Source: a virus. From it: a DNA stretch of 62,933 nt. Where the stretch lies: IMG/VR virus record IMGVR_UViG_3300032282_004841, positions 1 through 62,933 of that record, one strand, 5' to 3'. Under the pieces are notes generated by a model, which saw only the letters and a program-made list of their open reading frames with translations, did not search any database and was not told the DNA's origin. Positions 29,301-35,626 of this stretch are shown here, piece after piece (positions within the stretch are counted from its first letter, which is position 1; every line of letters begins with the position of its first letter). The position numbers and the translations under genes were made by a program.

Positions 29301-32127
29301 GTAAACCCACATTGGTTAATCCCACTTCCTTAGACAGTTTACCTCTTTGTTGTTTTAAATATTTTAATTCTGCTGCATCTGCCTCTATTTCAGGCTGAGT
29401 TGCTGTGCTACTACGATTGGCGATTACTGCTTCTTGTGCTTTTATAGCATTGTCTATATCTTCATATCTTCGCATTATATCAGTTGCTATTCTAGAAGCC
29501 TCTGCAAGCTTTTGAGTTTCGCTTAAATTTGCTCTAAAAGCCTTGACCTCTTCAAGAATTATTGCTTCAAGAGAAGCTTGGGCTGCTGTAAGATCTGGAA
29601 AACCTTGTACAAATTCTTGTATCTTTTGAAATTTTGGAACTTGTACTTGTGTTTGAGAAGCAACAGTATAAGCTTCTTCGCCTATTGGATTTCCGCCAGC
29701 AGCAAGACCTACTCTACCTCCAGCAGCAAACTTAGCATGTTTGTTCATTCTTTCTAAATTTGCAGATCCTATAGATTTTGCAGAAGAAGGCGAAAATACA
29801 AACTCACCTGGCATTAACATGGCAGGAACTTTTCCGCCCTCAGCATATCCTTTTCTAGAAATACTGCTTAAATTTTCAGCGCCAAGTTTAGCAACAGAAG
29901 ATTTTCTAACTACAAAAGATCCTTCGTCTAGATCCATAGGAACACTATCCGTATTCCCAGTTCCTGGAATCATAAATCCGCCAGCTGCCTTTTTTGTTGC
30001 TAATCTATTTTTAGCTTCTTGAGTACTTAATGTTACATTGCTTATGCCTTCAGATGTTTCTGTTGCATATGTTTTTCTTCTGTAGTTTTCTTGTCCAGCA
30101 GTTATTGTTTCTGTATCTTTAAATGCATCATTGCCTGTTATTTTTGCAGTGTTATAAACAAGTCCTATTTGTCCTAAATCTATAGTCTCTTCTCCCTTGG
30201 AAGAGTTTTTAAAGATATTATCTCCAAACTTTTGAAATCTATATCTAGCTAACTTATCAACTATAGAAGCATCACTAACAGGACTAGCTACATTTTTTAC
30301 CTCGTAAGGGAAACCATTCTTTTCTAAATCTACAGGACTGTTAGATCCTCTATCATCTGATTTTGCTATTCGAATAGCTCCTAGTTGTTTTTCTGCTTCT
30401 TTTTCAAAAAACTCACCTTGCTTTTTATAGTCACCTTTTAAAGATTCTTTTCCTCCGTCAACTTTTATAGTAACTATTTCATATTTAAAATTATCATTTT
30501 TATTTATAGTTTTTCCTGTTTTATAATCCTCTTCTTTAATAAGAGGGTCATTTAATTTACGCTGAATTGCCAAAGAAGACATTTCGTTAACAGAAACAGT
30601 GCCACCACCAGCGTATTTTTTAGGTATTACTAATTCGCCTGGTTCTAACAATGCTTTAACTTTATCTCCACTCCCACTACCAGGAACCACACCACCGTTT
30701 TTCATTTTTATATAACCACCTTCGGCAACCCTATTTTGATTAAATATTTTAGGGTTTGGAGAAGCGGTAACACCAGTAGCAAAACCTTTAACAAACTGTC
30801 CAAAAGAAGTGGCTAGCTTTACAGCAGCAATAGCAGTTATTAAAGGAAGAAGAAATTTTAGAGCATCTGCTAGTTGAATAGCTGCACTTGCTCCAGAAAT
30901 AAAAGTATCAAAGATTTTTTGAAAGCCAGACGATTGAGTAACAGATCGTATAAGAGCATTAAACTCTTCTTTAATTTTTTGTATTTTTATAATGTAAGCA
31001 TTTTGTGCTTGGGCAGCATTAGCAGCCAAAGAAGAAGATCCGCCCAAAGCTACATTGAGCGCCCCTTGACTTACTGAGAATTCTTGCAAAAGAGGTATAA
31101 CTTTTGAGATCTGTCTATAACCACCAAGCTCTTCTACTATAGCTGAGTATTTTCCCGATGTAGTAGGAATGCCAGCCAACGCTTCTGACAATCTCCTTAC
31201 TGCCTCATAAGGGCCTACAAATTGATCTGCTAATTTTGTATTTCCTAAAGCAGTAGCTTCTTGTGATGTATATCTAAGATTTATACCTAACTCTTTAAGA
31301 GACTCTATGGTTTGCCCACGCTGTATTCTTGTAAATATAGTTCTCAACCCAGTACTAATTGTTTCGGCGCTCTCTCTAGTTGTCTGTCTTACAGATGTAA
31401 ATAACGCTAGCAATTCATTTAGATCACCACCAGCAGATTTAAAAGCACCACCAGTTTTTCTAATAACTTCAACTAAGTCAGATGCTTCAACTGCATACTC
31501 GCCAGCAACTGCATTTACGGAACCTAAAGCAGCTTCTAGTCCTGCTGCCCCAATCTTAAATTGGTTTAAAACCGCAATAGCACCTTGAGTTGTATTTGCA
31601 AAGTTTTCAAAGTTAGGAGCTAAAGCAGCTTTTGCTAATGCTTCAAGAGCTATTTTAGTATCATCGATTGATAAGTTAGCTTGTTTTAATGTTACAGCAG
31701 CGCCGATTAAATCCTTACTAGAAACGCCAAGAGCAACGGACAGTCTAGTTACTTCATTTCCAACCGCTTGTATAGATGCAACGCTATCATTTGAAACCTG
31801 TCCTAATCGAACCATTTCCCTATCAAAAGAAATAGCTTCGGCAGTAGACGATTTTATAGCACTTACTAAAGTAATCATTGAACCAGCAGCCAAACTAAAA
31901 GCACCAAACCTTTTTGCTGCTAAACCAGCTTGTCTACCAAAACTTTCTACAGAAGTAATAGCCCCTTCTATGTCCGCCTTTATTCTTTTTATTGAATCAG
32001 GATTAGCAAGAGAAAGGTCAACCGTCACTCTTTTGTTTTGAAGTGCTTTGTTGATATCTCTTGATATTTTTGTGGCTGCTCCAGATGCGAGAGCGACATT
32101 CATGATTGCGGTAATATTGAAAGCCAT
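20392..32127 (-). CDS. Tail tape measure protein, giant (3911 aa)
   Basis: The tape measure sets tail length and is ejected through the tube at infection. Residues 1-450 follow a TP901-type tape measure start: helical, Ala-rich, with KTGGAFKSAGGDLNELLALF, LRTIFTRIQRGQTIE and VEELGGYRQISKVIPLLQ. Hydrophobic segments lie near 415-440, 1146-1170 and 1190-1235 (SMIPVAGPFLAVIGGATAFL). Residues 820-2110 are coiled-coil-like. Seven Gly-rich 'GG..P..DTVPA.L.PGEFV' motifs lie near 477, 716, 764, 2150, 3266, 3320 and 3740. Between the first two sits a PD-(D/E)XK-like domain. Residues 2190-3260 are polar, insertion-like, with an Ala/Pro linker (PAEQAKPPVIPIPAEEAKP). AGGAAGG precedes the ATG, just after a terminator. 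At 0.15 nm per residue the full length would imply a tail near 590 nm, or about 315 nm for the first 2110 residues. Confidence 0.9.
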   Translation of the reverse strand: MAFNITAIMNVALASGAATKISRDINKALQNKRVTVDLSLANPDSIKRIKADIEGAITSVESFGRQAGLAAKRFGAFSLAAGSMITLVSAIKSSTAEAISFDREMVRLGQVSNDSVASIQAVGNEVTRLSVALGVSSKDLIGAAVTLKQANLSIDDTKIALEALAKAALAPNFENFANTTQGAIAVLNQFKIGAAGLEAALGSVNAVAGEYAVEASDLVEVIRKTGGAFKSAGGDLNELLALFTSVRQTTRESAETISTGLRTIFTRIQRGQTIESLKELGINLRYTSQEATALGNTKLADQFVGPYEAVRRLSEALAGIPTTSGKYSAIVEELGGYRQISKVIPLLQEFSVSQGALNVALGGSSSLAANAAQAQNAYIIKIQKIKEEFNALIRSVTQSSGFQKIFDTFISGASAAIQLADALKFLLPLITAIAAVKLATSFGQFVKGFATGVTASPNPKIFNQNRVAEGGYIKMKNGGVVPGSGSGDKVKALLEPGELVIPKKYAGGGTVSVNEMSSLAIQRKLNDPLIKEEDYKTGKTINKNDNFKYEIVTIKVDGGKESLKGDYKKQGEFFEKEAEKQLGAIRIAKSDDRGSNSPVDLEKNGFPYEVKNVASPVSDASIVDKLARYRFQKFGDNIFKNSSKGEETIDLGQIGLVYNTAKITGNDAFKDTETITAGQENYRRKTYATETSEGISNVTLSTQEAKNRLATKKAAGGFMIPGTGNTDSVPMDLDEGSFVVRKSSVAKLGAENLSSISRKGYAEGGKVPAMLMPGEFVFSPSSAKSIGSANLERMNKHAKFAAGGRVGLAAGGNPIGEEAYTVASQTQVQVPKFQKIQEFVQGFPDLTAAQASLEAIILEEVKAFRANLSETQKLAEASRIATDIMRRYEDIDNAIKAQEAVIANRSSTATQPEIEADAAELKYLKQQRGKLSKEVGLTNVGLPTGDIQSRTKIGTGSTIEVGKGKDYDYAKNEKINISDEIRNRAREKAVKISPSGDGENIASVTKIRLAAEEESKLRKQLILAIGEQLRITTGITDQEVLAEMAVEKFTVAMQQNAKLAKDSEGKLLGLVSLEQDIVDSGKNVDQSMRGVSQELKVGSTAIGKLKLTIRSIEDTLVSAGNEFAEEMRRGGGGITGTFAALRNSRLGRIGAGVAGAGLAIGGQYIASTAGTAEDVDKGLVSANRNIYSSGVGEGINQAATTAIALSMIPVAGPFLAVIGGATAFLLGFGSAVKKAQLELLKLQVDKQAKSTSEKLVELKNFSGLEREQKGTAAFTDVRATVFDIRKTAASEGFSGAKLEEEVRAKSLEKFGSNLGAISEELSNAIANMVKPDDQRKSSDIFNEFKQTTYGQLAIESLGVASGKSAIEVQKHALTLASSAITAKKLEEAQKNLVIVHEKITLRINTLSNSVNLASESFKNISESMGNFSDKLEGRSEFKVQQNTSRLKIGTDSELFNKEADKVFISFGELGDSVKNQAKELNAFVLELPSAFDAAKEKNKDNLGGNLANLTEQNLKEKLKPQGGKFTSTQQDLFDLFKNVLETKETDIKKGGVTGDKITKEALGQTIAEYEGLLQSNSQALNQVTQSYISGLRRISEEQKKYIQEFDKISDKSLSVNKANAAIQARAVRGNPEDFLTKEQRIAPFVERQQNITAGKMEVGGIQDPKTIFDNIKKAAEALEESDKELQASNADLASSNVDAREKARGIAEKNDNLRNVVSSLGDALRNLRDETVTLAEAESRLTKAEKDRENKLSVTENLLTMDRAGKRNLRRGKEAAEQVAGGANLEDMSLKQRKAFFEYTKLYGNIKLPELGGKTGEQVRQVALERAAGGQGVPVGEENKKIDQALQDIKEITIKQKEAAELYAKLIKTENALQIDKLKGVNNDFIKELKNLLITEFNRGVTGQIGVDKIAQDNLKAIEKDPNFKNYTEIIGKGENKQNREKEFPKVFAQENLQNIADDNAKLKNYKEFLPFLQRAENKTNSRDALSTDLNEQKKGFATSFGGLSTPVLNDPKNRGSVFAARKDVEDKIKALELKIKVASGPFSPEQVGQFQPASTKDVENRQMPGGLNGIQRGDELVGLLLVAEKLRNANTSIDKLPKAIDLLTKAIEDLQKRLKKPEEKANGGFIGRSMGGSIYNNPTKDIAQRDKYPTLLSKGEFVMNEGAARNNRPELEAMNKGHKVGYFDVGGRLTQADIDKSRRETLEERARIANNRASMTGSSVKKQSVITQYSSYPYKDRDGIFNRKDFIDTFGEKNADYSNDAEDIAWEAFKKFESGTNQPIKFPRNFVSVSEGVNPISKEDIDLMMKPSSPKNIQDKKDLLLANIKKMEESKEYKEKKSKIKEKYNLTDLKMPEGFQFEGYEKHLNKIRPDRKNNKEGRSEVDDINDVKYTIADIRLEFERAVSDLAYVNAEGRKLSKNESMAQDIVGKLTYSKDTWKDISAPAASLKQITEDANKFDYEDEFFHHLKDITPRYPFSYGNEIDESVSNDIKGMGVYGLRDTWRKVGGSYGSAPNIISSTKNQGFEVSSAGQVGLGGLSEEGADHLINNLKINELRHRAGMGGFKLPSIDPLTGTEISGETNTNQQESDILIDLIKQAREQKNKALAQNIENIKKKVSAEIEAESSLEKGIPLKGVDAKLAKSNENLYARIKNPRLPDDKLPFPVQGFKGEFTPEAEAAPIARPTIAMQEAQAIKNVEMENQTALNRKNRIDEAGRLKEDLFSEAIRHTNPKDLQGKKLDYENVKAFGGKENDIKKMMAFKKAQVQSGDTDPIAQRLHTQIAKTIASHKKPEMDFNDPLVYSDFLKQVDISKLGDVKKLSSVSLKAYADENIPVLNPAIMALQEYYDSVNERRFGFNDTEDFARTIQNKNIELAAKMDREAAMLIARKVRGEVKKESPEIYTEPSKDMNRLMKLYKTYNQAVGIKWQGADDDLIHAGDPPNKRMIDQSMGKHDYQSKNKDYHNIYDQIDIIANDMDYIGKNLSYRNEFSIPVYEKVKRDQAVLESFIRDKIQKAPQGSKNIAVQDFLERNKKEKPAEAAKVIAEEKAKPVVAVPAEQAKPPVIPIPAEEAKPVALNFDPDTVIWPTKTGAFSGKKYLGDTPKGYNATSWWDISQRDIEMDFFGQYGNGTVTDKNGVENPGLMAAGKEKQVEDLKSIYQQIYDYRSKVSVSADKSIKDAAKRVNAEEPDLNSAFEYVETRTAFRKMVSNKIGYDIKLPDGWSRSGFPLGGKEALSIVPPKEFTHKPVRKQGNGGMGDFEWIPINASSGGPVAYRNGGGSIDTMLTPKEKVFSPRKVAQIESRSPGLLSHINSGGKVKHLSLGGQASFTVPDHAPNPKGIPSANTDTVYARLETGSFVVNAKSSTENASLLQHLASGGSVGYYADGGEIDFSKIQKLKTAMPNPNDMQKVQKALKKRKYQDPNEMQKLQTALPEMMTKKLSAVTDFQKRTETFSPEILKMFEAPEELQKVKSVAPKGYADGGAVGYYAAGDRVNEIANKLDTIKRKGQKKLGQRGEEFEKSAKGKIFSPNEIPKLLKDNKEIDKTYLTGMKHFKKGFNNTLDSDIAKEFMDKLKNQKIKGFSGPNEDFNNANYFGEIGKIFNQQDTFLRNQDVTNIQESLDQLNKDRGALGSSINGQVIRQKNKQQINDPLKQIKNPKATIKPMLNAGDFMKEYGTKDEDGSPVHTAITARAEYFNPNIKEKDYLDLRFKPKEGENPKLIEHTIADMIGRPRRFEQGGHVNGASDGDTIPAFLSAGEFVMPRHAVNRIGLGNLEKMRKPQRFYDGGAVGSPRASVFDKMNNVANSQSANSMDVDSLNNAAREFNKAAKSFETSMAKMEKSVNKLEGTMDKLSKVNIPDNITGNITVNNQATVTIDSPDFAKDITTAVGKAVSDITGRLNDVSEGKLDIRDIRNA
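30148..30435 (-). other. PD-(D/E)XK nuclease-like domain inside tape measure protein
   Basis: Residues about 565-660 of the tape measure protein read QGEFFEKEAEKQLGAIRIAK, then SDDRGSNSPVDLEKNGFPYE and VKNV, then KLARYRFQKFG. This follows the order of PD-(D/E)XK folds: a helix glutamate (E572 or E575), an aspartate at the end of the first core strand (D600 in SPVD), a hairpin to E609-x-K611 (YEVKN), then a helix with Lys and Arg. The flanks are the glycine-rich motifs at 477-507 and 716-755, so the domain is inserted between disordered linkers. Nuclease assignment is from motif spacing only. Confidence 0.55.
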
Positions 32128-32140
32128 AGACCTTCCTCAG

Positions 32141-32184
32141 AAAAAGAAAAGGAGCAATCTCTTATTTGAAAAAAGACTGCCCCC
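32141..32184 (-). terminator. Rho-independent terminator between chaperone block and tape measure gene
   Basis: Read on the minus strand, GGGGCAGTCTTTT pairs with AAGAGATTGCTCC (13 pairs, three of them G-U) around a short loop, and the stem is followed by TTTTCTTTTT. The hairpin stands 14 nt before the tape measure ATG and just before its AGGAAGG ribosome binding site. It would reduce read-through into the 11.7-kb gene. The interrupted T-run suggests partial termination. Confidence 0.75.
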
Positions 32185-32217
32185 ATTAGACTATCCTACT
32201 TAATATTACACCAATTA

Positions 32218-33024
32218 CTACTCGACAATAGGCTTGCCTGTATCGTCTAAGAATGGAGTAAAATCTACAATGTAATTACCTTCTTCGTCTACCTTATTGC
32301 CATCCATATCAATGAATTCGCCCTGTTCATTAATATAACGACCTTCAGCATTAAGAAGACGGCCCTCAGAGTCAATCCTTCGACCTTGAGCATCAATTAG
32401 ATTTAACTTGTCATCAATAAATTTGTATTTTTTTAGAAATTCATTTTCTGGCAATTTATCTTCATAGTCTTGGTTAATGCCGTAAAGCATCATAGCCAAG
32501 TTAGAAGCTGCTGGCCCAATTGCTGGATCAACATCTTTTGCAAGAAATTCCTCATGGGATTTGAAGTAGGACTTGCCAGTGTCATTATACAAAGTACAGC
32601 TAGACACAAAGAAGTTAAACTGGGCATTATCGGCTTGGCCCTCAGCGGTATTATTATCCAAACCAATCCGGTCTGAATTTAAATTCCTGAGTTCCGCCCT
32701 GTACTTCTTCATCTGAAGAGCTACTTCTTTAGCTTCTGTCAGTTTAATACCACCAGATTTGATCTTCCGTTCAGCTTCAGAGAGCTTGTCTTGAATTTCA
32801 CGAAGTTGTTTCTGTTTGTTGTCATCCCAAAGCTTTTGATCACGCATAACGCTTTCAACTTTGGCACGAAGAATACCACCAGATTCGACTGCATCACGAA
32901 AGGCTTTATTATAAACCTTCTGTCCTTCTTGCTTTTGCTTTACAGTAGGTCGTTGAACTGCGAGTTCAATTTCCTTATCGTCAAGCTTTACCTTAAAAAC
33001 CCTTTTGTTATCAGGCGCACTCAT
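32218..33024 (-). CDS. Tail assembly chaperone-like protein with heptad repeat tail
   Basis: A 268-residue protein just upstream of the tape measure gene, the usual place of tail assembly chaperones, which coat the tape measure before the tube polymerises. Residues 8-180 share a plan with the protein at 33402: a beta start (RVFKVKLDDKEIELAV), KVYNKAFRDAVES, then KLWDDNKQKQLREIQDKL, matching IWNDEKEERLNKISKEI in the paralog. The C terminus (211-252) consists of six perfect 7-residue repeats. Acidic and helical overall. No slippery frameshift site is obvious, unlike the lambda gpG/gpGT pair. AGGAGG lies before the ATG. Arginine codons here include many CGN, unlike the AGA-rich neighbours, which hints at high expression. 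Confidence 0.6.
   Translation of the reverse strand: MSAPDNKRVFKVKLDDKEIELAVQRPTVKQKQEGQKVYNKAFRDAVESGGILRAKVESVMRDQKLWDDNKQKQLREIQDKLSEAERKIKSGGIKLTEAKEVALQMKKYRAELRNLNSDRIGLDNNTAEGQADNAQFNFFVSSCTLYNDTGKSYFKSHEEFLAKDVDPAIGPAASNLAMMLYGINQDYEDKLPENEFLKKYKFIDDKLNLIDAQGRRIDSEGRLLNAEGRYINEQGEFIDMDGNKVDEEGNYIVDFTPFLDDTGKPIVE
32269..32394 (-). repeat. Six tandem heptapeptide repeats
   Basis: Residues 211-252 of the chaperone-like protein are DAQGRRI, DSEGRLL, NAEGRYI, NEQGEFI, DMDGNKV and DEEGNYI: six contiguous units of the form [D/N]-x-x-G-x-x-[I/L/V]. The regular Gly and aliphatic spacing suggests a beta-hairpin ladder or coil. The paralog at 33402 lacks it. Confidence 0.85.
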
Positions 33025-33026
33025 AA

Positions 33027-33392
33027 CTATCCTCCTATAGAATAATTTCTAACATGACCGTTCCAAGAAACCGAATATTGATCTATCTCAGATTCTACAG
33101 ACCTTAGCTGATTATTTCCATTATTAAGTATTTCAGATCTGCATTTTTCCCAAACATTTTTCCAATATTGCTTTTCTTTTATATCGTAATCGTCATCACT
33201 TGGGTTTATTTTCCACAGTTCTTCAAAAGATAACTCTACGGCAGAGAGAGCGCCTATAAAAGAAGTCTTCATTTTAGTTTTAATTACTTTTTGTAGTTTG
33301 TCTTTTGATAGTAAATCGTGCTTTTCTAATAGTCTTTTTTCGTCTTCTCTATTTATTTTAGAAGCTCTTTCAAAGTTCTCATGAATTCCCAT
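33027..33392 (-). CDS. Small protein between two tail chaperone-like proteins
   Basis: A 121-residue, strongly charged protein with a helical first half (FERASKINREDEKRLLEKHD), a central MKTSFIGALSAVELSFEELW (about 41-60) and YWKNVWEKCRSEILNNGN. It has perfect AGGAGG ribosome binding sites before it and before its downstream neighbour, whose SD overlaps this gene's last codons, so translation is coupled. Position between two paralogous chaperone-like genes suggests a tail assembly role. Family not recognised. Confidence 0.55.
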   Translation of the reverse strand: MGIHENFERASKINREDEKRLLEKHDLLSKDKLQKVIKTKMKTSFIGALSAVELSFEELWKINPSDDDYDIKEKQYWKNVWEKCRSEILNNGNNQLRSVESEIDQYSVSWNGHVRNYSIGG

Positions 33393-33401
33393 GTCATCCT
33401 C

Positions 33402-34427
33402 CTACATAGAGTTCTTTTTCATCTGTATGTCACGCTTTACATCGGAAAAATCTAGATCGCTAACTTCGCCCTTTTCCTGTATGATTTTCTGTCTAGATCG
33501 TTTGATAGCCTGAACTTCTGGACTATTCATGGATTCTACCATGTCCTTCTCTTTTTGTGAATGGGCTACTACGAAAATTTCAGAAGAATTCTTAACTTTA
33601 TCTGATAATTTAGAATCTATAGTGTTTTGATTCTTTTTAGTTTCCGATTCTTCTCGCTGAGAAATCATCCACCCATCTAAAGCATCGTCATCATTTATAA
33701 TATCATCAGGGGGGCATTCCATGTGTTCTGCTATGTTTTCATATAACTGACTCCATGTTATCAATGATCTTCTTTCATCGTCTAAATCAACGACAGGAAC
33801 GCCAAAGATAGAACCCTCTGACTTTTTAGCAGACCAAAAGCTTCTCCAGTTATTGTTTTTAGACAACTGTCTTATTTTTTCATCATTCATCTTGTTTTGA
33901 TTATAAAAGACAACAGCCTCATCAAGAAGAGAACTTCTATTCTTCCAAAAGGCCGAATCGTTAAATACCTTATCCCCATTCTCGTAATGTAGACTTGAGC
34001 CAATTAAATACTTGGCCTTAGTTGTATAGGCATACCCACTTGCTGTTAGATATGAATAGGCATACTTCTCTGAGTTTAGATCATTTCTCTCTGACTTAGC
34101 GACTTCTATGACCTTCCTTATTGCTAAACTTTCTTTGTCTTTAAAAAAGTTTTTAAATAGACTTACTTTTAATTTTTCTATTTCTTTAGATATTTTATTG
34201 AGCCGTTCTTCTTTTTCGTCATTCCATATACCATGATCTACCATCATGTCATTTATTTCTGTATCTTTATAAAATCCCTCTACTGAAGCTTCTAGTAGGG
34301 CCTCGTTATATATTTCTTCTGCTACATACCTTTGATATCTATCTGGATGCTTTATTAGATATGTCTTATCTTTGTACTTAAACCTTATTAGTCCAGCTAT
34401 TATTCTAGCTATTAATAAATCTTCCAA
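33402..34427 (-). CDS. Tail assembly chaperone-like protein (paralog), TTG start
   Basis: A 341-residue protein starting at TTG, chosen because AAGGAG lies five or six bases upstream and follows the terminator hairpin. It shares with the protein at 32218 an early beta hairpin (IRFKYKDKTYLIKHPD), a helix EEIYNEALLEASVEGFYKD, the IWNDEKEERLNKISKEI motif and a helix pair ending in an aromatic-rich segment (SYLTASGYAYTTKAKYL). This indicates old duplication. Its C-terminal half differs: WSQLYENIAEHMECPPDDII is like the helices of gpG-T-type or 'DUF' tail chaperones. The tail is basic and disordered. Role inferred from location between tail tube and tape measure genes. Confidence 0.6.
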   Translation of the reverse strand: MEDLLIARIIAGLIRFKYKDKTYLIKHPDRYQRYVAEEIYNEALLEASVEGFYKDTEINDMMVDHGIWNDEKEERLNKISKEIEKLKVSLFKNFFKDKESLAIRKVIEVAKSERNDLNSEKYAYSYLTASGYAYTTKAKYLIGSSLHYENGDKVFNDSAFWKNRSSLLDEAVVFYNQNKMNDEKIRQLSKNNNWRSFWSAKKSEGSIFGVPVVDLDDERRSLITWSQLYENIAEHMECPPDDIINDDDALDGWMISQREESETKKNQNTIDSKLSDKVKNSSEIFVVAHSQKEKDMVESMNSPEVQAIKRSRQKIIQEKGEVSDLDFSDVKRDIQMKKNSM

Positions 34428-34440
34428 AGACGCTCCTTAA

Positions 34441-34474
34441 ATAAAAAATACCAAGGAGAAAAATCCCCTTGGCA
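34441..34474 (-). terminator. Rho-independent terminator after the tail tube gene
   Basis: On the minus strand GCCAAGGGGA and TCTCCTTGG form a perfect stem with a short T-rich loop, followed by TATTTTTTATTT. It lies 35 nt after the stop of the tail tube gene and 14 nt before the chaperone gene. It should make tube-protein mRNA more abundant than the downstream genes, as expected for a protein needed in hundreds of copies. Confidence 0.85.
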
Positions 34475-34508
34475 TTATTATAAGTTTTTAAACTTAATTT
34501 ATCAACTA

Positions 34509-35564
34509 TTAACCTGGGTCATTAGGATGAGTAACATCAAAGTCATTATAAGTTCTGTAGCTATAAGTGACTGTTCCGTTACCACCATCAGCACCACCGC
34601 CAGCGTTATTTACAGAAGTCAGCTTGCAACTAGTACCAAGATCAATAGAAAGACCTTCTTCAAATACTAGTTTGATAGCCTGATCGCTAACATTATCAGT
34701 TAGTTCGTCAGCTTCTACTAAATCGCCAACCTTGTTCATTACTTCAAATTCAGCACTAACTTCAACTGGGAATTTGACATAACGGAAGTAAGGAGCTTTT
34801 CGGCCCAATTCAAGCATCTGTTCACGACCAAGATTAGCGCTAACGCTAACTGATTGAACACTAGCCCTGAAACAACCAAGAGTATCATCAAGTACATTTA
34901 CGCCAGAGGCATTAATACCAGGAATACCGCCCTTTTTAGTGCTTCCGTCATTACAAGGTAACAAGCTAGAAGCAAAAATAATGTGCTGTCTGCGATTAAC
35001 ACCAGATGGGTTGTTGTCGGTAGCTTTTTCAGAAGCAGCAATACCTTCGCCATCAGCAGAACCTTGAGTATATCCAGCGAAATAATCAGCATCGCCAGAA
35101 GTTACTCTCTGCCATTTCTTGTTATTAGCAACCATAGTTACGCTTTCTGTAGCGTTGCCTTCAGTAGCCAATTTATAAGAAATCTGACTAACAAAAGCGC
35201 CAGAAACGACAACTTCTGAGAGAGGACTACCGCTAGCAAGAGCTTGATTGTCATTATAAAATTGCATTGCGACTGAACACTTTGCATTAGACCTACCAAC
35301 CAAACTTGTATCTACCCTACCTTGAGTGGCAAGAGTATAGATAGGAGCAGTTCCGTCAAGAACACGCTCAATGGTGATTTCAACATCTGGAACATTTTCA
35401 ACAATCTGATAAAGAGAAAGTTGACCAAGTTCAAATACATTTTCAAGATTGAAAGTAGTATTCATACCAACGGTTTGAACACCGTGTACAAAAGTAAAAG
35501 CGGAGGTTGCATCAGCTGCAATACTCAGTGCTTCTACAGCATAAAACATTCTTCGATTTGCCAT
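34509..35564 (-). CDS. Major tail tube protein (putative)
   Basis: A 351-residue protein with the size and position of a tail tube subunit: followed by a strong terminator, two chaperone-like genes and the tape measure. The start MANRRMFYAVEALSIAAD is followed by VGMNTTFNLENVFELGQLSL, VENVPDVEITIERVLDG and a late RASVQSVSVSANLGREQMLE, FRYVKFPVEVSAEFEV. These alternating strands are the tube-protein beta-barrel pattern 'v.dvevt.er.ldG'. The C terminus is Gly/Asn-rich. The codons look less AT-extreme than those of the neighbours, in line with high expression. AGGAGAATAATA precedes the ATG. Not tied to a named family by a diagnostic motif. Confidence 0.7.
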   Translation of the reverse strand: MANRRMFYAVEALSIAADATSAFTFVHGVQTVGMNTTFNLENVFELGQLSLYQIVENVPDVEITIERVLDGTAPIYTLATQGRVDTSLVGRSNAKCSVAMQFYNDNQALASGSPLSEVVVSGAFVSQISYKLATEGNATESVTMVANNKKWQRVTSGDADYFAGYTQGSADGEGIAASEKATDNNPSGVNRRQHIIFASSLLPCNDGSTKKGGIPGINASGVNVLDDTLGCFRASVQSVSVSANLGREQMLELGRKAPYFRYVKFPVEVSAEFEVMNKVGDLVEADELTDNVSDQAIKLVFEEGLSIDLGTSCKLTSVNNAGGGADGGNGTVTYSYRTYNDFDVTHPNDPG

Positions 35565-35626
35565 TATTATTCTCCTATTGACAATTCAGGTAACTACCTA
35601 TTAAAACTTACACCAAAAAAGATTTT

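Noticed and set aside
35588-35599. Small AGGT/ACCT hairpin before the tail tube gene
   Set aside because: Only four or five pairs with no T-run; too weak to be a terminator.
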